Shown one piece after another: positions 16,562 to 25,868 of a stretch of DNA of 64,000 bases. The notes beneath the pieces are model-generated. The model searched no databases. It was given only the letters and a program-made list of their open reading frames with translations, and was not told the DNA's origin. Within the stretch, counting starts at the first letter, position 1; every line of letters starts with the position of its first letter. A program made the translations under genes and the position numbers. Origin of the DNA: Chloroflexota bacterium (GTDB lineage Bacteria; Chloroflexota; Anaerolineae; Anaerolineales; Anaerolineaceae); contig SLTK01000009.1 of assembly GCA_004347695.1 (NCBI GenBank), forward strand, positions 1 through 64,000, written 5' to 3'.

Positions 16562-17532
16562 TCCCCGCGGAGTGGCTGGTTCACGCGCAGTCAGTTCTGG
16601 CGGAGTGGGCTGAACGCACGCCGGTCACCCTTGATCCGGAATTGCAGGTTTATTTCAAATGGGAAAACCAGCAGTTGACCGGGTCGTTCAAGTTGCGCGG
16701 TGCATTCAACAAAATTGCCAGTCTGCTGCCGTGGGAACGCGAACGCGGTCTGGTGACCGCTTCAGCAGGCAATCACGGAATGGGGGTGGCTTATGCGGCC
16801 CGCGAGATGGGCGCAAAAGCGGTCATCTTTGCCAGTGAGCACGCTGTAGCAAACAAAGTCCGGGCCATGTGTGATTTGGGCGCTGAGGTCCGCCTGGTAA
16901 CGGGCGGATATACCGAAGCCGAGGCAGCCGGGTTGATCTATTCGCATGAAACCGGTTTAACCTGGGTTTCTCCCTACAATGATGGCAGGGTGATCGCCGG
17001 ACAGGCCACCATCGGGTTGGAATTGGCGGAGCAAATTCGACCGTTTGATCCTCAGTCCGTAGTGGTACCGGTGGGCGGCGGTGGATTAATCAGCGGGGTG
17101 GCATTAGCTTTGCGTTCGAAGGAAATAAAAGCGCGCATTATTGGCGTGCAATCGGAAGCAACCGCAGTGATGCACGCGGTATTCAACGGAAGGCCTCAGG
17201 AAGCAGTGGTTGAAGCGCCCAGCCTGGCAGATGGGCTTTCGGGACAGATCGAAAGAGGTTCGATGACCATCCCACTGGTACAGGAACTGGTGGATGAGAT
17301 CATTCTGGTCAGCGAACCCAGCATCGAAGCTGCCATCGTGTATGCCTGGGAAAAATATAATCAAATCATCGAGGGATCGGCTGCAGTTGTGTTGGCGGCT
17401 GTTTTGACGGGAAAAATTGCACCGTTACCGGCTGTCCTGGTTATTTCCGGTGGAAACATCCAGCCTGAAGTACACCAATCGCTGATCGCTCGCGGCAGCG
17501 GCAAATTACAGCGGGCAGGATCACAGATATGA
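16558..17532 (+). CDS. Threonine/serine dehydratase-like PLP enzyme
   Basis: A 324-residue fold-type II PLP enzyme. Lys45 in TGSFKLRGA is the Schiff-base lysine, SAGNHG (69-74) binds the cofactor or substrate, and VPVGGGGLISG grips the phosphate. The C-terminal ACT-like regulatory domain of biosynthetic IlvA is missing, so it resembles catabolic threonine dehydratase or serine racemase-type enzymes. Overlaps of 4 nt with both neighbours show tight coupling. Confidence 0.88.
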   Translation: MIPAEWLVHAQSVLAEWAERTPVTLDPELQVYFKWENQQLTGSFKLRGAFNKIASLLPWERERGLVTASAGNHGMGVAYAAREMGAKAVIFASEHAVANKVRAMCDLGAEVRLVTGGYTEAEAAGLIYSHETGLTWVSPYNDGRVIAGQATIGLELAEQIRPFDPQSVVVPVGGGGLISGVALALRSKEIKARIIGVQSEATAVMHAVFNGRPQEAVVEAPSLADGLSGQIERGSMTIPLVQELVDEIILVSEPSIEAAIVYAWEKYNQIIEGSAAVVLAAVLTGKIAPLPAVLVISGGNIQPEVHQSLIARGSGKLQRAGSQI

Positions 17533-20345
17533 AGCAGTTGGTCAACCTTTGCCTGCTGGTTTTTCTCCTGGCGGGGTTGTCTGCGCCGTTTGCACAGGCC
17601 GCTCAGGCGCAGGTCACCGAGCCGCAGGAAGATTATTTGGCTAAGGCCCGCAATCTGATGGTCAATATGACTCCCGAAGAGCGAGTTGGGCAACTCTTCC
17701 TGGTTTCGTTTAAGGGCACCGACGTTGGACCGGATTCGGGTATCTACCAGCTCATCACCGAGCATCATATTGGTGGGGTAGTTTTACGGGCGGATAATGA
17801 TAATTTCACCGGGCCAACCGATACCGTACCTCAGGCCGCCGAGTTGGTGCGCGGGCTGCAGGAAATTGCCTGGCAGGCCAGCCAGGCAAAATCCGAGGTG
17901 GAAGGCGGTCAGGCATCCGAGACCACCGGTTATATCCCGTTGTTCGTCGGGATATCGCAGGAAGGTGACCTGTACCCGACTGACCAGATTATCAATGGTT
18001 TGACGGCTATTCCCAGTCCCATGGCAATCGGGGCGACCTGGGATACGCAACTGGCTCAAGCCGCCGGCCTGGTGATGGGCAAGGAATTGCGCGCCATTGG
18101 CTTTAACCTGTTCCTTGGGCCTTCACTGGATGTGCTGGATGTCACGCTCACGCTCAACAGCGACGACCTTGGCGTCCGCACTTTTGGCGGCGACCCATTC
18201 TGGGTGAGTGAAATGGGAAAAGCCTATATTCGCGGGCTGCATCTTGGCAGCCGTGATGAAATGGCCATCATTGCCAAACACTTCCCGGGGCGCGGCAGCT
18301 CAGACCGCCTGCCCGAAGAAGAGGTGGCAACGGTCCGTAAGCCGCTGGAGCAACTGAAACAGATAGACCTGGCGCCTTTTTTTGCGGTTACCAGCCCTGA
18401 AACTGACCCGCTTTCCGTTGTTGATGGCCTGCTCGTTTCACACATCCGTTATCAGGGGCTGCGCGACAATATCCGTGATGTAACCCCTCCCGTGAGTCTG
18501 GACGCGACTGCGCTGAACCAGGTCTTGAGCCTGCAACCCATTGCTGGTTGGTATAGTAATGGCGGGCTGGTGGTCAGTGACAACCTGGGCAGCAACGCGG
18601 TTCGACGGTTTTACGACCCAACCATGCAAACCTTCGATGCACGCACTATAGCGCGCAACGCCTTCCTGGCAGGAAACGATCTGCTGTATTTGAACAATTT
18701 TATTGAGACAATCGACGGCGACAGCAAAACGACGATCATCAAAACGCTTGACTCTTTCGTGCAGAAATACAACGAAGACCCGGCTTTTGCCGAACTCGTT
18801 GATCGGTCGGTTGCGCGCATCCTGGCGTTGAAAATCAAGCTCTATCCCAGTTTTAGCCTGGATGAAGTTTTGCCGGACGCCGCCTTCCTCGCTGATGTTG
18901 GGCGGTCTCAGCCTACCACATTCGAAATCGCCCGGCGGGCGGTCACCTTGATCAGCCCGGATGCTGCAGATCTAAGCGCAGTCCTGCCTCGTGCGCCGGA
19001 CCCGCGAGACCAGATCATCATCTTTACCGATGTGCGGACTGCGCGGCAATGCAGCGTATGCGCCGTTCAGGATTTTATTGAGGTGGACGCATTCAAGAAT
19101 TCGATTGTGCGTCTGTTTGGTCCCGGTGCCGGCGGGCAGATCAACGATTCGATGATTCACGCCTACACCTTTCAGGATCTGATTAGTTACCTCAACGACC
19201 CGTTGGGATCAGCCGCATTGGGCGTTAACCTCAAAGCGTCTCAGTGGGTGATTTTTGTAATGCAGGATTCTTCGCTGGCGCGTCCCGAGACGAATGCGGT
19301 CAACCGCCTGCTCTCAGATCGCTCGGATTTGATTCGCGATAAAAAGGTTATCGGGTTTGCCTTCAACGCGCCTTATTACCTGGACGCGACTGACATTGCC
19401 AGGTTGACAGCCTACTTTGGCATCTATTCAAAAATCGATGCCTTCATGGATGTGGCTGCCCGGGTTCTTTTCCAGGAACTATCGCCGGTGGGCGCGCTGC
19501 CGGTTTCTGTTCCCGGTATCGGCTACGACCTGATCAAAGCCACTGCACCCGACCCAACGCAGGTGATTCCGTTGTCAATTGACCTGCCAGAGCCGACACC
19601 TTTTACCGGACAGGGCACCCCAGAGCCGACCGCTGAACCGGTATTCAGTATTGGCGATACGATACCGCTCAAAACCGGCGTGATTATCGATACAAACGGC
19701 AACCCTGTTCCAGACGGCACGGTGGTGCGTTTCATTTTTTCTATTCAAGGGGAAAAGGGCACTACCCAACAAATTCTAGAAGCCACCACGCGGGGTGGGA
19801 TTGCCCGGGGAACCTTCGATATAACCGGCGAAGGCGCGCTGGAAATTCGCGTTATTTCGGAACCGGCGACGACGTCGCGATTGTTGACCTTGAACATGAC
19901 CGGTGGCGCTGGCGCGGCAGTAACACCGATTAACCCTACCCCTATTGTGACGCAAACTCCGCTGCCGACTCCCACCCTTGCGCCTTCCCCTACAGCCGGC
20001 GCACCTGTCAATTCCAGCACGACTTCTGCTCCTCGCGCCGGTGATTGGTTGTTGTCTTTCCTGCTTATCTGGGGCAGCGCAGCGGGAATCGCCAAAATTG
20101 GCCAGCGCCGGGTTAACCTGCGCTGGGGGGTGCGCTGGGGGCTGCTGGCCGTCGTCGGCGGGATGCTGGCTTATCTTTACCTGGCCACCGGCTGGTTCGA
20201 AGCAATCAACTGGTTCGCCGCCTCCGGGACAATGGGTATCCTGCTGGCATGTGTGGTGGGCATTTTGGTAGGGTGGGGAGCGGGCTGGCTGTGGCAAAAG
20301 CGCATCATGCGCAACCGCAGCAACGGCGCTAGCGTAGCAAAGTAA
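17529..20345 (+). CDS. GH3-like exported protein with C-terminal membrane segments
   Basis: A 938-residue protein: signal peptide (1-27), a GH3/NagZ-like barrel at about 35-430 (VGQLFLVSF, GGVVLRADN, IPSPMAIGAT, KHFPGRG at 250-256 and nucleophile Asp351 in VVSDN), a second GH3 C-terminal-type domain, an Ig-like domain at about 705-795, a Pro/Thr linker, and three C-terminal hydrophobic segments. NagZ enzymes have a DSH acid/base loop after KHFPGHG; here SSDRLPEEE follows, so hydrolysis may differ or be lost. A role in cell-surface glycan turnover is inferred. Its end overlaps the convergent kinase gene by 17 nt. Confidence 0.82.
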   Translation: MKQLVNLCLLVFLLAGLSAPFAQAAQAQVTEPQEDYLAKARNLMVNMTPEERVGQLFLVSFKGTDVGPDSGIYQLITEHHIGGVVLRADNDNFTGPTDTVPQAAELVRGLQEIAWQASQAKSEVEGGQASETTGYIPLFVGISQEGDLYPTDQIINGLTAIPSPMAIGATWDTQLAQAAGLVMGKELRAIGFNLFLGPSLDVLDVTLTLNSDDLGVRTFGGDPFWVSEMGKAYIRGLHLGSRDEMAIIAKHFPGRGSSDRLPEEEVATVRKPLEQLKQIDLAPFFAVTSPETDPLSVVDGLLVSHIRYQGLRDNIRDVTPPVSLDATALNQVLSLQPIAGWYSNGGLVVSDNLGSNAVRRFYDPTMQTFDARTIARNAFLAGNDLLYLNNFIETIDGDSKTTIIKTLDSFVQKYNEDPAFAELVDRSVARILALKIKLYPSFSLDEVLPDAAFLADVGRSQPTTFEIARRAVTLISPDAADLSAVLPRAPDPRDQIIIFTDVRTARQCSVCAVQDFIEVDAFKNSIVRLFGPGAGGQINDSMIHAYTFQDLISYLNDPLGSAALGVNLKASQWVIFVMQDSSLARPETNAVNRLLSDRSDLIRDKKVIGFAFNAPYYLDATDIARLTAYFGIYSKIDAFMDVAARVLFQELSPVGALPVSVPGIGYDLIKATAPDPTQVIPLSIDLPEPTPFTGQGTPEPTAEPVFSIGDTIPLKTGVIIDTNGNPVPDGTVVRFIFSIQGEKGTTQQILEATTRGGIARGTFDITGEGALEIRVISEPATTSRLLTLNMTGGAGAAVTPINPTPIVTQTPLPTPTLAPSPTAGAPVNSSTTSAPRAGDWLLSFLLIWGSAAGIAKIGQRRVNLRWGVRWGLLAVVGGMLAYLYLATGWFEAINWFAASGTMGILLACVVGILVGWGAGWLWQKRIMRNRSNGASVAK

Positions 20346-21312
20346 TCAGCAGACTGACCAGCGTCAAGCCGAGGGTGATTGCGATCAGCGACTGCTCCAG
20401 CGGAAAATTCAGGAAGCTCCAGACCGAGTTCGAGTTGGGCGCCAGGCGCGGCAATGTCGGGCGATCTGTGGCCAGACTCTGGCGGAAAGCTTCGATCGTT
20501 TCCGGGCGTTCATCGGGATGCAGGCTCATAGCCCAGATGATGGCTCGTTCCGTGCGGGGGCTGATGTCCGGATTGATCTGGCTGGGCGGGATAAAGTGGT
20601 CAGGCCGCAGAAAGCGGTCGCGGGCGTCAGCCGGCGGTTCATTCGTCAGCAGGTGATAAAGCGTGGCGCCAAAGGCGTACACATCGGTGCGCACATCTGT
20701 GTGACCGCTATCTCCGCCGTACTGTTCCAATGGAGTATACAGCGCCGTTCCCTGGCCCTGCATGACCGTAATCGTGATCTCTCCGGGCGCCAGTAATTTG
20801 ACCAGCCCAAAATCGACCAATTTGATCAGTCCATCCGGCGTAATTTTTAGATTGCTGGGTTTGATATCCCGATGCAGGATGGGGGGATTCTGGCTGTGGA
20901 GGTAAGTCAGCGCGTTGGAAAGCTGCTTGGCCCAGTTGAGGACGTCGCTTTCAGCCAGGAAACGTTCTTCCTGGCGGGCTTCGCTAATGAGGGCTCGTAA
21001 GTCTTTGCCCGGCACAAAGTCCATAACCAGGTAATCGCGATTGCTAATCGAGAAGAAGTCGGACACCTTTGGCAGGTTGGGATGGTCGAGACGCGCGAGC
21101 ACGGTTGCTTCGCGTAAGAATTGATCGCGTGCTTCACGCGCCATCTCTGACGTCATGGACCTATCGTGTTCGACTTCTTTCAGGGCGCACTGGCGGCCTT
21201 CCAACCGCGTATCGTCAGCCAGGTAGATGGAGCCCATCCCGCCCTGGCCAATGATGCGCTTTACACGATATCTGCCGCGCAGCAACTCCCCTGACTTAAG
21301 GGGTATTGGCAT
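20329..21312 (-). CDS. Ser/Thr protein kinase with C-terminal membrane anchor
   Basis: A 327-residue Hanks-type kinase: glycine loop IGQGGMGSIY at 21-30, Lys45 in CALKEV, catalytic HRDIKPSN, DFG in LVDFGLVKL, and an APE-like region (LYTPLEQY). After a short linker, one hydrophobic segment (SLIAITLGLTLVSLLITLL) ends the protein. No PASTA sensor domain is present, so the C-terminus only anchors it. Start 21312 (MPIPLKSGELL) is chosen from an AGGAA site and family alignment; a longer frame reaches 21393. It is divergent from an FHA-domain regulator, a plausible substrate because FHA domains bind phosphothreonine. Confidence 0.93.
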   Translation of the reverse strand: MPIPLKSGELLRGRYRVKRIIGQGGMGSIYLADDTRLEGRQCALKEVEHDRSMTSEMAREARDQFLREATVLARLDHPNLPKVSDFFSISNRDYLVMDFVPGKDLRALISEARQEERFLAESDVLNWAKQLSNALTYLHSQNPPILHRDIKPSNLKITPDGLIKLVDFGLVKLLAPGEITITVMQGQGTALYTPLEQYGGDSGHTDVRTDVYAFGATLYHLLTNEPPADARDRFLRPDHFIPPSQINPDISPRTERAIIWAMSLHPDERPETIEAFRQSLATDRPTLPRLAPNSNSVWSFLNFPLEQSLIAITLGLTLVSLLITLLR

Positions 21313-21375
21313 TAACGATTCCTGTTTGGGTTTGCATTCATGCTCTGATCCTGAAGGTCGGCGTTGGATCAGAAA

Positions 21376-21400
21376 TTTTTGTGTCGCGAGCACACAAAAA
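21376..21400. promoter_or_regulatory. Perfect palindrome between kinase and FHA regulator
   Basis: TTTTTGTGT (21376-21384) and ACACAAAAA (21392-21400) form perfect 9-bp arms around CGCGAGC in the 163-bp gap between the divergent genes. A TATATTATA stretch near 21414-21422 could be the regulator's -10. It may be an operator acting on both genes. Confidence 0.5.
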
Positions 21401-21475
21401 TGTGTTTATTTGTTATATTATACCGTACACCGGGTCGCAATTGCCGATCTTTCTATCTGGGGAAGGAGGGGAAGG

Positions 21476-22165
21476 ATGAAGTCGATCAATGTCGACCTGC
21501 CGATCCTTATCGGACAGGCTGGACCCCTCAACGGGAATCGTTGGGAAATCGAAAAAGAGCTGTTAATCGGACGGGATGATTCCTGTGGCGTTGTTATCCA
21601 CGACCGCCAGGTATCCCGTTATCACGCCCGCATCTCCATAACGTCTGACGGCGTTGCACTCGAAGATTTGGCCAGTAAAAACGGCACGTACCGCAATGGG
21701 GTGCTGCTGGAACAACCGGTGATTTTGCAGGACGGCGACCAGGTTCAAATCGCCATGATTCAGCATTTTGTCTATCTTAGTTCAGATTCGACCGTCCCGC
21801 TTGGCCCGGGCGTCCCGATTCCGGAAGCATTTCAGCCCGGGGCAGCACCGCCCGGCCGCCTGGTACTCGATCCCCTTTCACGTCGGGTTTGGGTTGCCGG
21901 CACCGAGGTCAATCCGGCGCTCTCCGTGCCGCAGTTCCGCCTGTTGGAGGCGCTCTATAACCACCGCGGCAGCGTAGTTGCACGGCAAGACCTGGTGGTG
22001 GCTGTCTGGGGGGATGAGGAAGCGACAGGCGTCTCCGAGCAGGCGCTGGATGCCCTGGTTCGGCGGCTGCGCGACCGTCTGGCGGGGTTGGATAACACCC
22101 ATGAATACCTGTTGACCGTCCGCGGTTACGGATTGCGCCTGGATAATCCGCCGGCGCGCCCGTAG
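21476..22165 (+). CDS. FHA domain and winged-helix DNA-binding regulator
   Basis: A 229-residue protein: an FHA domain (10-95) with IGRDDSC at 31-37, VSRYHARI at 46-53 and SKNGTYRNG at 68-76, all key phosphothreonine-binding residues, followed at about 125-225 by an OmpR/PhoB-type winged helix (LSVPQFRLLEALYNHRGSVVARQDLVVAVWG, then LVRRLRDRL and VRGYGLRL). It is a one-component fusion of a phosphopeptide reader and a DNA-binding domain, likely controlled by the divergent kinase. GGAGG at 21465-21469 fixes the start; a longer frame from 21227 is rejected. Confidence 0.9.
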   Translation: MKSINVDLPILIGQAGPLNGNRWEIEKELLIGRDDSCGVVIHDRQVSRYHARISITSDGVALEDLASKNGTYRNGVLLEQPVILQDGDQVQIAMIQHFVYLSSDSTVPLGPGVPIPEAFQPGAAPPGRLVLDPLSRRVWVAGTEVNPALSVPQFRLLEALYNHRGSVVARQDLVVAVWGDEEATGVSEQALDALVRRLRDRLAGLDNTHEYLLTVRGYGLRLDNPPARP

Positions 22166-22369
22166 GTTATCAAGGAAAGATGGTTTCAGAAAACAGAGCT
22201 AAATTTACCGCTTTCCCCTTCACGGGATGGGATGGAATTCCCCTGCCGGTGTGAGTGAGCGTCGACGCCCGCACAATCAACGCCCTCTTGAAGCATAATT
22301 CGATGCGTTTTGATAGGTGATTGTAAATTCTCGCAGGCCGGATTGTTATTAAGATAGGAGTGGCGGTTC

Positions 22370-23569
22370 GTGGCTTCCCGTAAAGTCATTCACCTGGATC
22401 TGGACGCCTTCTTCTGCTCGGTTGAGGAATTGCGCCGCCCCGAATTGCGCGGGAAACCCTTCGCGGTCGGCGGCCGGCCTGAGACTCGCGGCGTGATTGC
22501 TTCCTGCTCTTACGCAGCCCGCATGTGCGGGGTACATTCCGCCATGCCGACCAGCCGGGCGCTGCGTCTGTGCCCCGAGCTGATCCTGATCTCAGGCGAG
22601 CACGGATACTACTCGGAATACTCGCGCAAGGTGATGACCATCCTTGGCAGGTACTCCGGGCTGATCGAGCAGGTTTCCATCGACGAGGCGTTCCTCGACG
22701 TCAGCGATTTGGCCAGGCCTGGCGTGGAAATTGCACGGGATATCCAGCAAGTCATCCGTCAGGAATTGGATTTACCCTGCTCGCTCGGGATTGCATCCAA
22801 CAAGCTGGTTGCCAAGATCGCGACGGATGCGGGCAAGGCCGGGCACCGCGGCATCACGCCGCCGTGCGCCATCCTGGAAGTACCGGCAGGCGGAGAGGCC
22901 GACTTTTTGGCTCCCATGCCCGTCCAGGCGCTTTGGGGAGTAGGCCCAAAGACTGCGGCGCGCCTGAAAAGCCTGGGGATCCACACCATCGGCGACCTGG
23001 CGCGTCAACCGGAACAAAATTTAGAGAAGTTGTTCGGCAAGTACGGGCACGACATTTCCCGTCACGCCCGCGGGGTGGATAACAGCCCGATCGAACCTGA
23101 ACATGACATCAAATCCATCAGCCAGGAAACCACCTTCGACCGCGATATTGCGGATGCGGTGAAGCTGCATCAGGTGCTGCGCAATCAGTCCGAGAAAGTT
23201 GCTTTTCGGCTGCGCAGCAAGAACCTGACCGCCACGACTGTGCGGATCAAGGTTCGGTGGCCCGATTTTTCGACCCAGTCGCGGCAACTGACCCTGCCGC
23301 AGGCGACCAACCAGGATACGGTGATCACCCACGGCGCGCTGACCTTGTTCGACAGTCTGTGGGACGGGAAGATCAAGGTGAGGTTGATCGGGGTGGGGGT
23401 GAGCGGCCTGCAGCCCGAAATCTGGCAGCCCTCCCTGTGGGATACGCCCAATGATAAGGAACGGCGCTTACTGGCAGCCATGGATGAATTGAAAGACCGT
23501 TATGGGCGCAAGATTGTCCAACGCGGCGCTGCGCTCAAACCGAAGAACCAACAGGACGACGATCCGTAA
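22370..23569 (+). CDS. dinB: DNA polymerase IV (Y family)
   Basis: An error-prone translesion polymerase. The 399-residue protein has the metal-binding HLDLDAFFCSVE at 8-19, the YSEYSRKV segment, SIDEAFLDVS with the catalytic acidic pair, a helix-hairpin-helix thumb (LWGVGPKTAARLKSLGI) and a little-finger domain. No beta-clamp motif is obvious in its basic, Gln-rich tail. Start is GTG at 22370 with AGGAG ending 9 nt before. No GAAC-N4-GTTC SOS box is visible upstream, unlike recA. Confidence 0.96.
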   Translation: MASRKVIHLDLDAFFCSVEELRRPELRGKPFAVGGRPETRGVIASCSYAARMCGVHSAMPTSRALRLCPELILISGEHGYYSEYSRKVMTILGRYSGLIEQVSIDEAFLDVSDLARPGVEIARDIQQVIRQELDLPCSLGIASNKLVAKIATDAGKAGHRGITPPCAILEVPAGGEADFLAPMPVQALWGVGPKTAARLKSLGIHTIGDLARQPEQNLEKLFGKYGHDISRHARGVDNSPIEPEHDIKSISQETTFDRDIADAVKLHQVLRNQSEKVAFRLRSKNLTATTVRIKVRWPDFSTQSRQLTLPQATNQDTVITHGALTLFDSLWDGKIKVRLIGVGVSGLQPEIWQPSLWDTPNDKERRLLAAMDELKDRYGRKIVQRGAALKPKNQQDDDP

Positions 23570-23620
23570 GACGATCAGGCAACGGGGGAACCCTGACCGG
23601 GAGAAGAAAGCGAGAAGGCC

Positions 23621-24400
23621 ATGCAAAAATCACTATCTACTCAACCCGCTGCCAACCAGGAATCCCTGGATATCCATATTTCTTCCGGCGAAAGCACTGG
23701 GAGCGAGATCATCGCGCCCGGGGTAAAATCAACGCACCGGCCGATCGATTACCGGCTCAGGCGGCCGCATTTTCCCAAAGATATCGCCACTCGCTTGACC
23801 GACGGACTGGTACCGTCTGTCCTGCTTTTGGTCTTGACGATGATGATGGATATGCTGATCTACCCGATTGAGGCAACGGCCAAAGGAGAAGGGCTGCTGG
23901 TCTATCTGATTCTGGTGCTGGCATTGGGCGTTTTCGCGTTGGAGAAAAGCACACACTCCGGATCTACTGAAATCGGGCGCGCCATGAGCGGGATGGTCGC
24001 CGGGCAGTTCTTCTGGCATGCTTTTTGGATCATTCAACTGATGGGCGGGATCGAACTCAAACCGCAGGGTACCATCCTGATACTGGGGTTGATCAGTTTA
24101 TTGGGGTTGACCCTGTGGCGGCCGGTGCTGCCGCTGGGGGTGAAGTTCTTCCTGGTCTCGTTCCTGGCAAGCTGGGTCAACCGTTTCTTTATCAATCATT
24201 CCATCATGCAATCCGCCGGCGCTGACCTGTTTACCTGGATGTTTTACGCCACCGGTTTCCTCGCGCTGGCAGGGGTCGTATTTGGGACTGCCTACTTAAT
24301 TTATCGAGCCGAATTCAAAGTCCAACGGCTGTGGGCAGCGTTAGGTATCTGGCAGTCGGCGCTGGTGATGTTGATCGTGGCCCTCAAAGTGTTTTTATAA
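23621..24400 (+). CDS. Polytopic membrane protein, unknown
   Basis: A 259-residue protein with a hydrophilic N-terminal ~60 residues (Ser/Gln-rich, then basic RLRRPHFP) and about seven hydrophobic segments from residue 63 to the C-terminus, for example VPSVLLLVLTMMMDML, LLVYLILVLALGVFAL and ALVMLIVALKVFL. No family motif is recognised. It starts 51 nt after dinB on the same strand and may be co-transcribed. Convergent with the GT4 gene, with only 15 nt between them. Confidence 0.6.
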   Translation: MQKSLSTQPAANQESLDIHISSGESTGSEIIAPGVKSTHRPIDYRLRRPHFPKDIATRLTDGLVPSVLLLVLTMMMDMLIYPIEATAKGEGLLVYLILVLALGVFALEKSTHSGSTEIGRAMSGMVAGQFFWHAFWIIQLMGGIELKPQGTILILGLISLLGLTLWRPVLPLGVKFFLVSFLASWVNRFFINHSIMQSAGADLFTWMFYATGFLALAGVVFGTAYLIYRAEFKVQRLWAALGIWQSALVMLIVALKVFL

Positions 24401-24415
24401 GCACACCGGACGGAA

Positions 24416-25699
24416 TCAAAGCAACCTGCTCAACCGGCGTTCGACATGGGGATGCGGCGAGGTGTTGAGTAGATCGTTGTAAAGCGCCATGATGCGGGCA
24501 GCGATGATTTCCCATGAGTAGCCGCGGGCAATTTCGGCGCCCTGAGCGCCCAGGCGCGCCCGCAAATCCGGGTCAAGGATGATCTCGATCAGGTGCTGGC
24601 CAAGCAATTCCGGTTCGCCATTGGGCACCACGAACCCGGTCACGCCGTCCTGTACCAAAAACGCCAGCCCGCCAACCTGAGAGGCGACCACCGGCGTGCC
24701 GCAGGCCATGGCCTCCAGCGCCACCATGCCAAAAGACTCATAGTGAGACGGCACGACCACCACATCGGCGGCGGAATAGTAGTACGGCAGCGACTCCTGG
24801 CTGCGTTTGCCAAGGAAAAGGACGATGTCACCCAGACCGAGCTCTGCGCTCAGCGCCTTGATGCGCGTCATTTCCTGATCCAGGCTCTGATCGCTGACCT
24901 CCGGGTCGCCGCCGATGATTGCCAGATAATGCGGGCAGCAGTCCAGGTTGTTGGTGGATTGGATGTAGGCCAGCGCCTGCATCAGGGTATCGACCCCCTT
25001 GAGCGGCTCGATGCGGCCGACAAACAGAATCATCTGGGCATCGACCGGCAGATCGATGGCGGCTTTGGCCTCGTCTTTGGGAATCGGATAGAAGCGGCTG
25101 GTATCCACGCCGGGAGGAATGACTGCCACTTTGCCTGAATCGGCGTGATAGAGGAATTCCAACTGGGCCTGTTCGGCCAGGGTGGCGGCAACGATGCGGT
25201 CTGCCAGTTTGAGGATGCGCTGCTCGCCTTCCAGGCGGTAGCTGCCCTCCATCTCCCCCGGCGAGCGGGCGACGCGGTTTTTCATCATCACCAGGGTGTG
25301 GAACATCTGGACGATGGGCGCCTTCCATTTGACCTGCAGCAGTTCGGCGGCTGCGCCGGACATCCAGTAGTGGCTGTGGATCAGGTCGTATTGCAGCCCT
25401 TTTTTGGCGGCAAATTCTTCGATGCCGCTGACGAACTGCGGAATGTGGGCGGCCAGCTCGGGCTTGGGCAACGGCACCTCGGGTCCGGCCGGGATGTGAA
25501 CCACGCGGTTGCCGTAACCCAGGTCATGCAGCACGTGCGGCACATGCTCATTCTGGGAGCGGGTGTAAACATCCACATGCACGCCCAGATGGCCCAGGTG
25601 GCGCGTCAACTCGGCGACGTAAACGTTCATCCCGCCTGTGTCTTTGCCGCCCAGGGTAGCGAGCGGGCAGGTGTGGTAAGAGAGCATGGCGATGTTCAT
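24416..25699 (-). CDS. Family 4 glycosyltransferase (MshA/sucrose-phosphate-synthase-like)
   Basis: A 427-residue GT-B enzyme. The N-terminus MLSYHTCPLATLGGKDTGGMNVYV matches the donor loop of MshA-type enzymes, IHSHYWMSG is the usual acceptor-domain motif, and the C-terminal half has VGRIEPLKGVDTL, VVVPSHYESFGMVALEAMACGTPVVAS and GG..F.V.DGVTG, the GT4 nucleotide-sugar site. MshA makes the mycothiol precursor in Actinobacteria, but no other mycothiol genes are here, so the acceptor is unknown. It is divergent from tRNA-Thr. Confidence 0.9.
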   Translation of the reverse strand: MNIAMLSYHTCPLATLGGKDTGGMNVYVAELTRHLGHLGVHVDVYTRSQNEHVPHVLHDLGYGNRVVHIPAGPEVPLPKPELAAHIPQFVSGIEEFAAKKGLQYDLIHSHYWMSGAAAELLQVKWKAPIVQMFHTLVMMKNRVARSPGEMEGSYRLEGEQRILKLADRIVAATLAEQAQLEFLYHADSGKVAVIPPGVDTSRFYPIPKDEAKAAIDLPVDAQMILFVGRIEPLKGVDTLMQALAYIQSTNNLDCCPHYLAIIGGDPEVSDQSLDQEMTRIKALSAELGLGDIVLFLGKRSQESLPYYYSAADVVVVPSHYESFGMVALEAMACGTPVVASQVGGLAFLVQDGVTGFVVPNGEPELLGQHLIEIILDPDLRARLGAQGAEIARGYSWEIIAARIMALYNDLLNTSPHPHVERRLSRLL

Positions 25700-25712
25700 C
25701 AGGCGCGATTCC

Positions 25713-25742
25713 TTGCCGTTTTTTAAGGGGTACTGGTATAAT
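25713..25742 (+). promoter_or_regulatory. Promoter of tRNA-Thr
   Basis: TTGCCG (25713-25718), an 18-nt spacer and TATAAT (25737-25742) lie 9 nt before the tRNA. Confidence 0.6.
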
Positions 25743-25751
25743 CAGCCGCAC

Positions 25752-25824
25752 GCCACCGTAGCTCAGTTGGCAGAGCAGACGTTTCGTAAACGCCAGGTCA
25801 AGGGTCCGAATCCCTTCGGTGGCT
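25752..25824 (+). tRNA. tRNA-Thr (anticodon CGT)
   Basis: A full cloverleaf: acceptor GCCACCG/CGGTGGC, D arm GCTCAGTTGGCAGAGC, anticodon arm GACGT-TTCGTAA-ACGCC with anticodon CGT reading ACG (one A-C mismatch in the stem) and T arm AAGGG-TCCGAAT-CCCTT. CCA is not encoded. Confidence 0.95.
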
Positions 25825-25868
25825 CCTGTATTTTAACCCGGAAACCGCGTTCGCGCCGGATTCGATAT

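Noticed and set aside
21227-21475. N-terminal extension of the FHA regulator
   Set aside because: It overlaps the divergent kinase gene and its promoter region, and GGAGG fixes ATG 21476.
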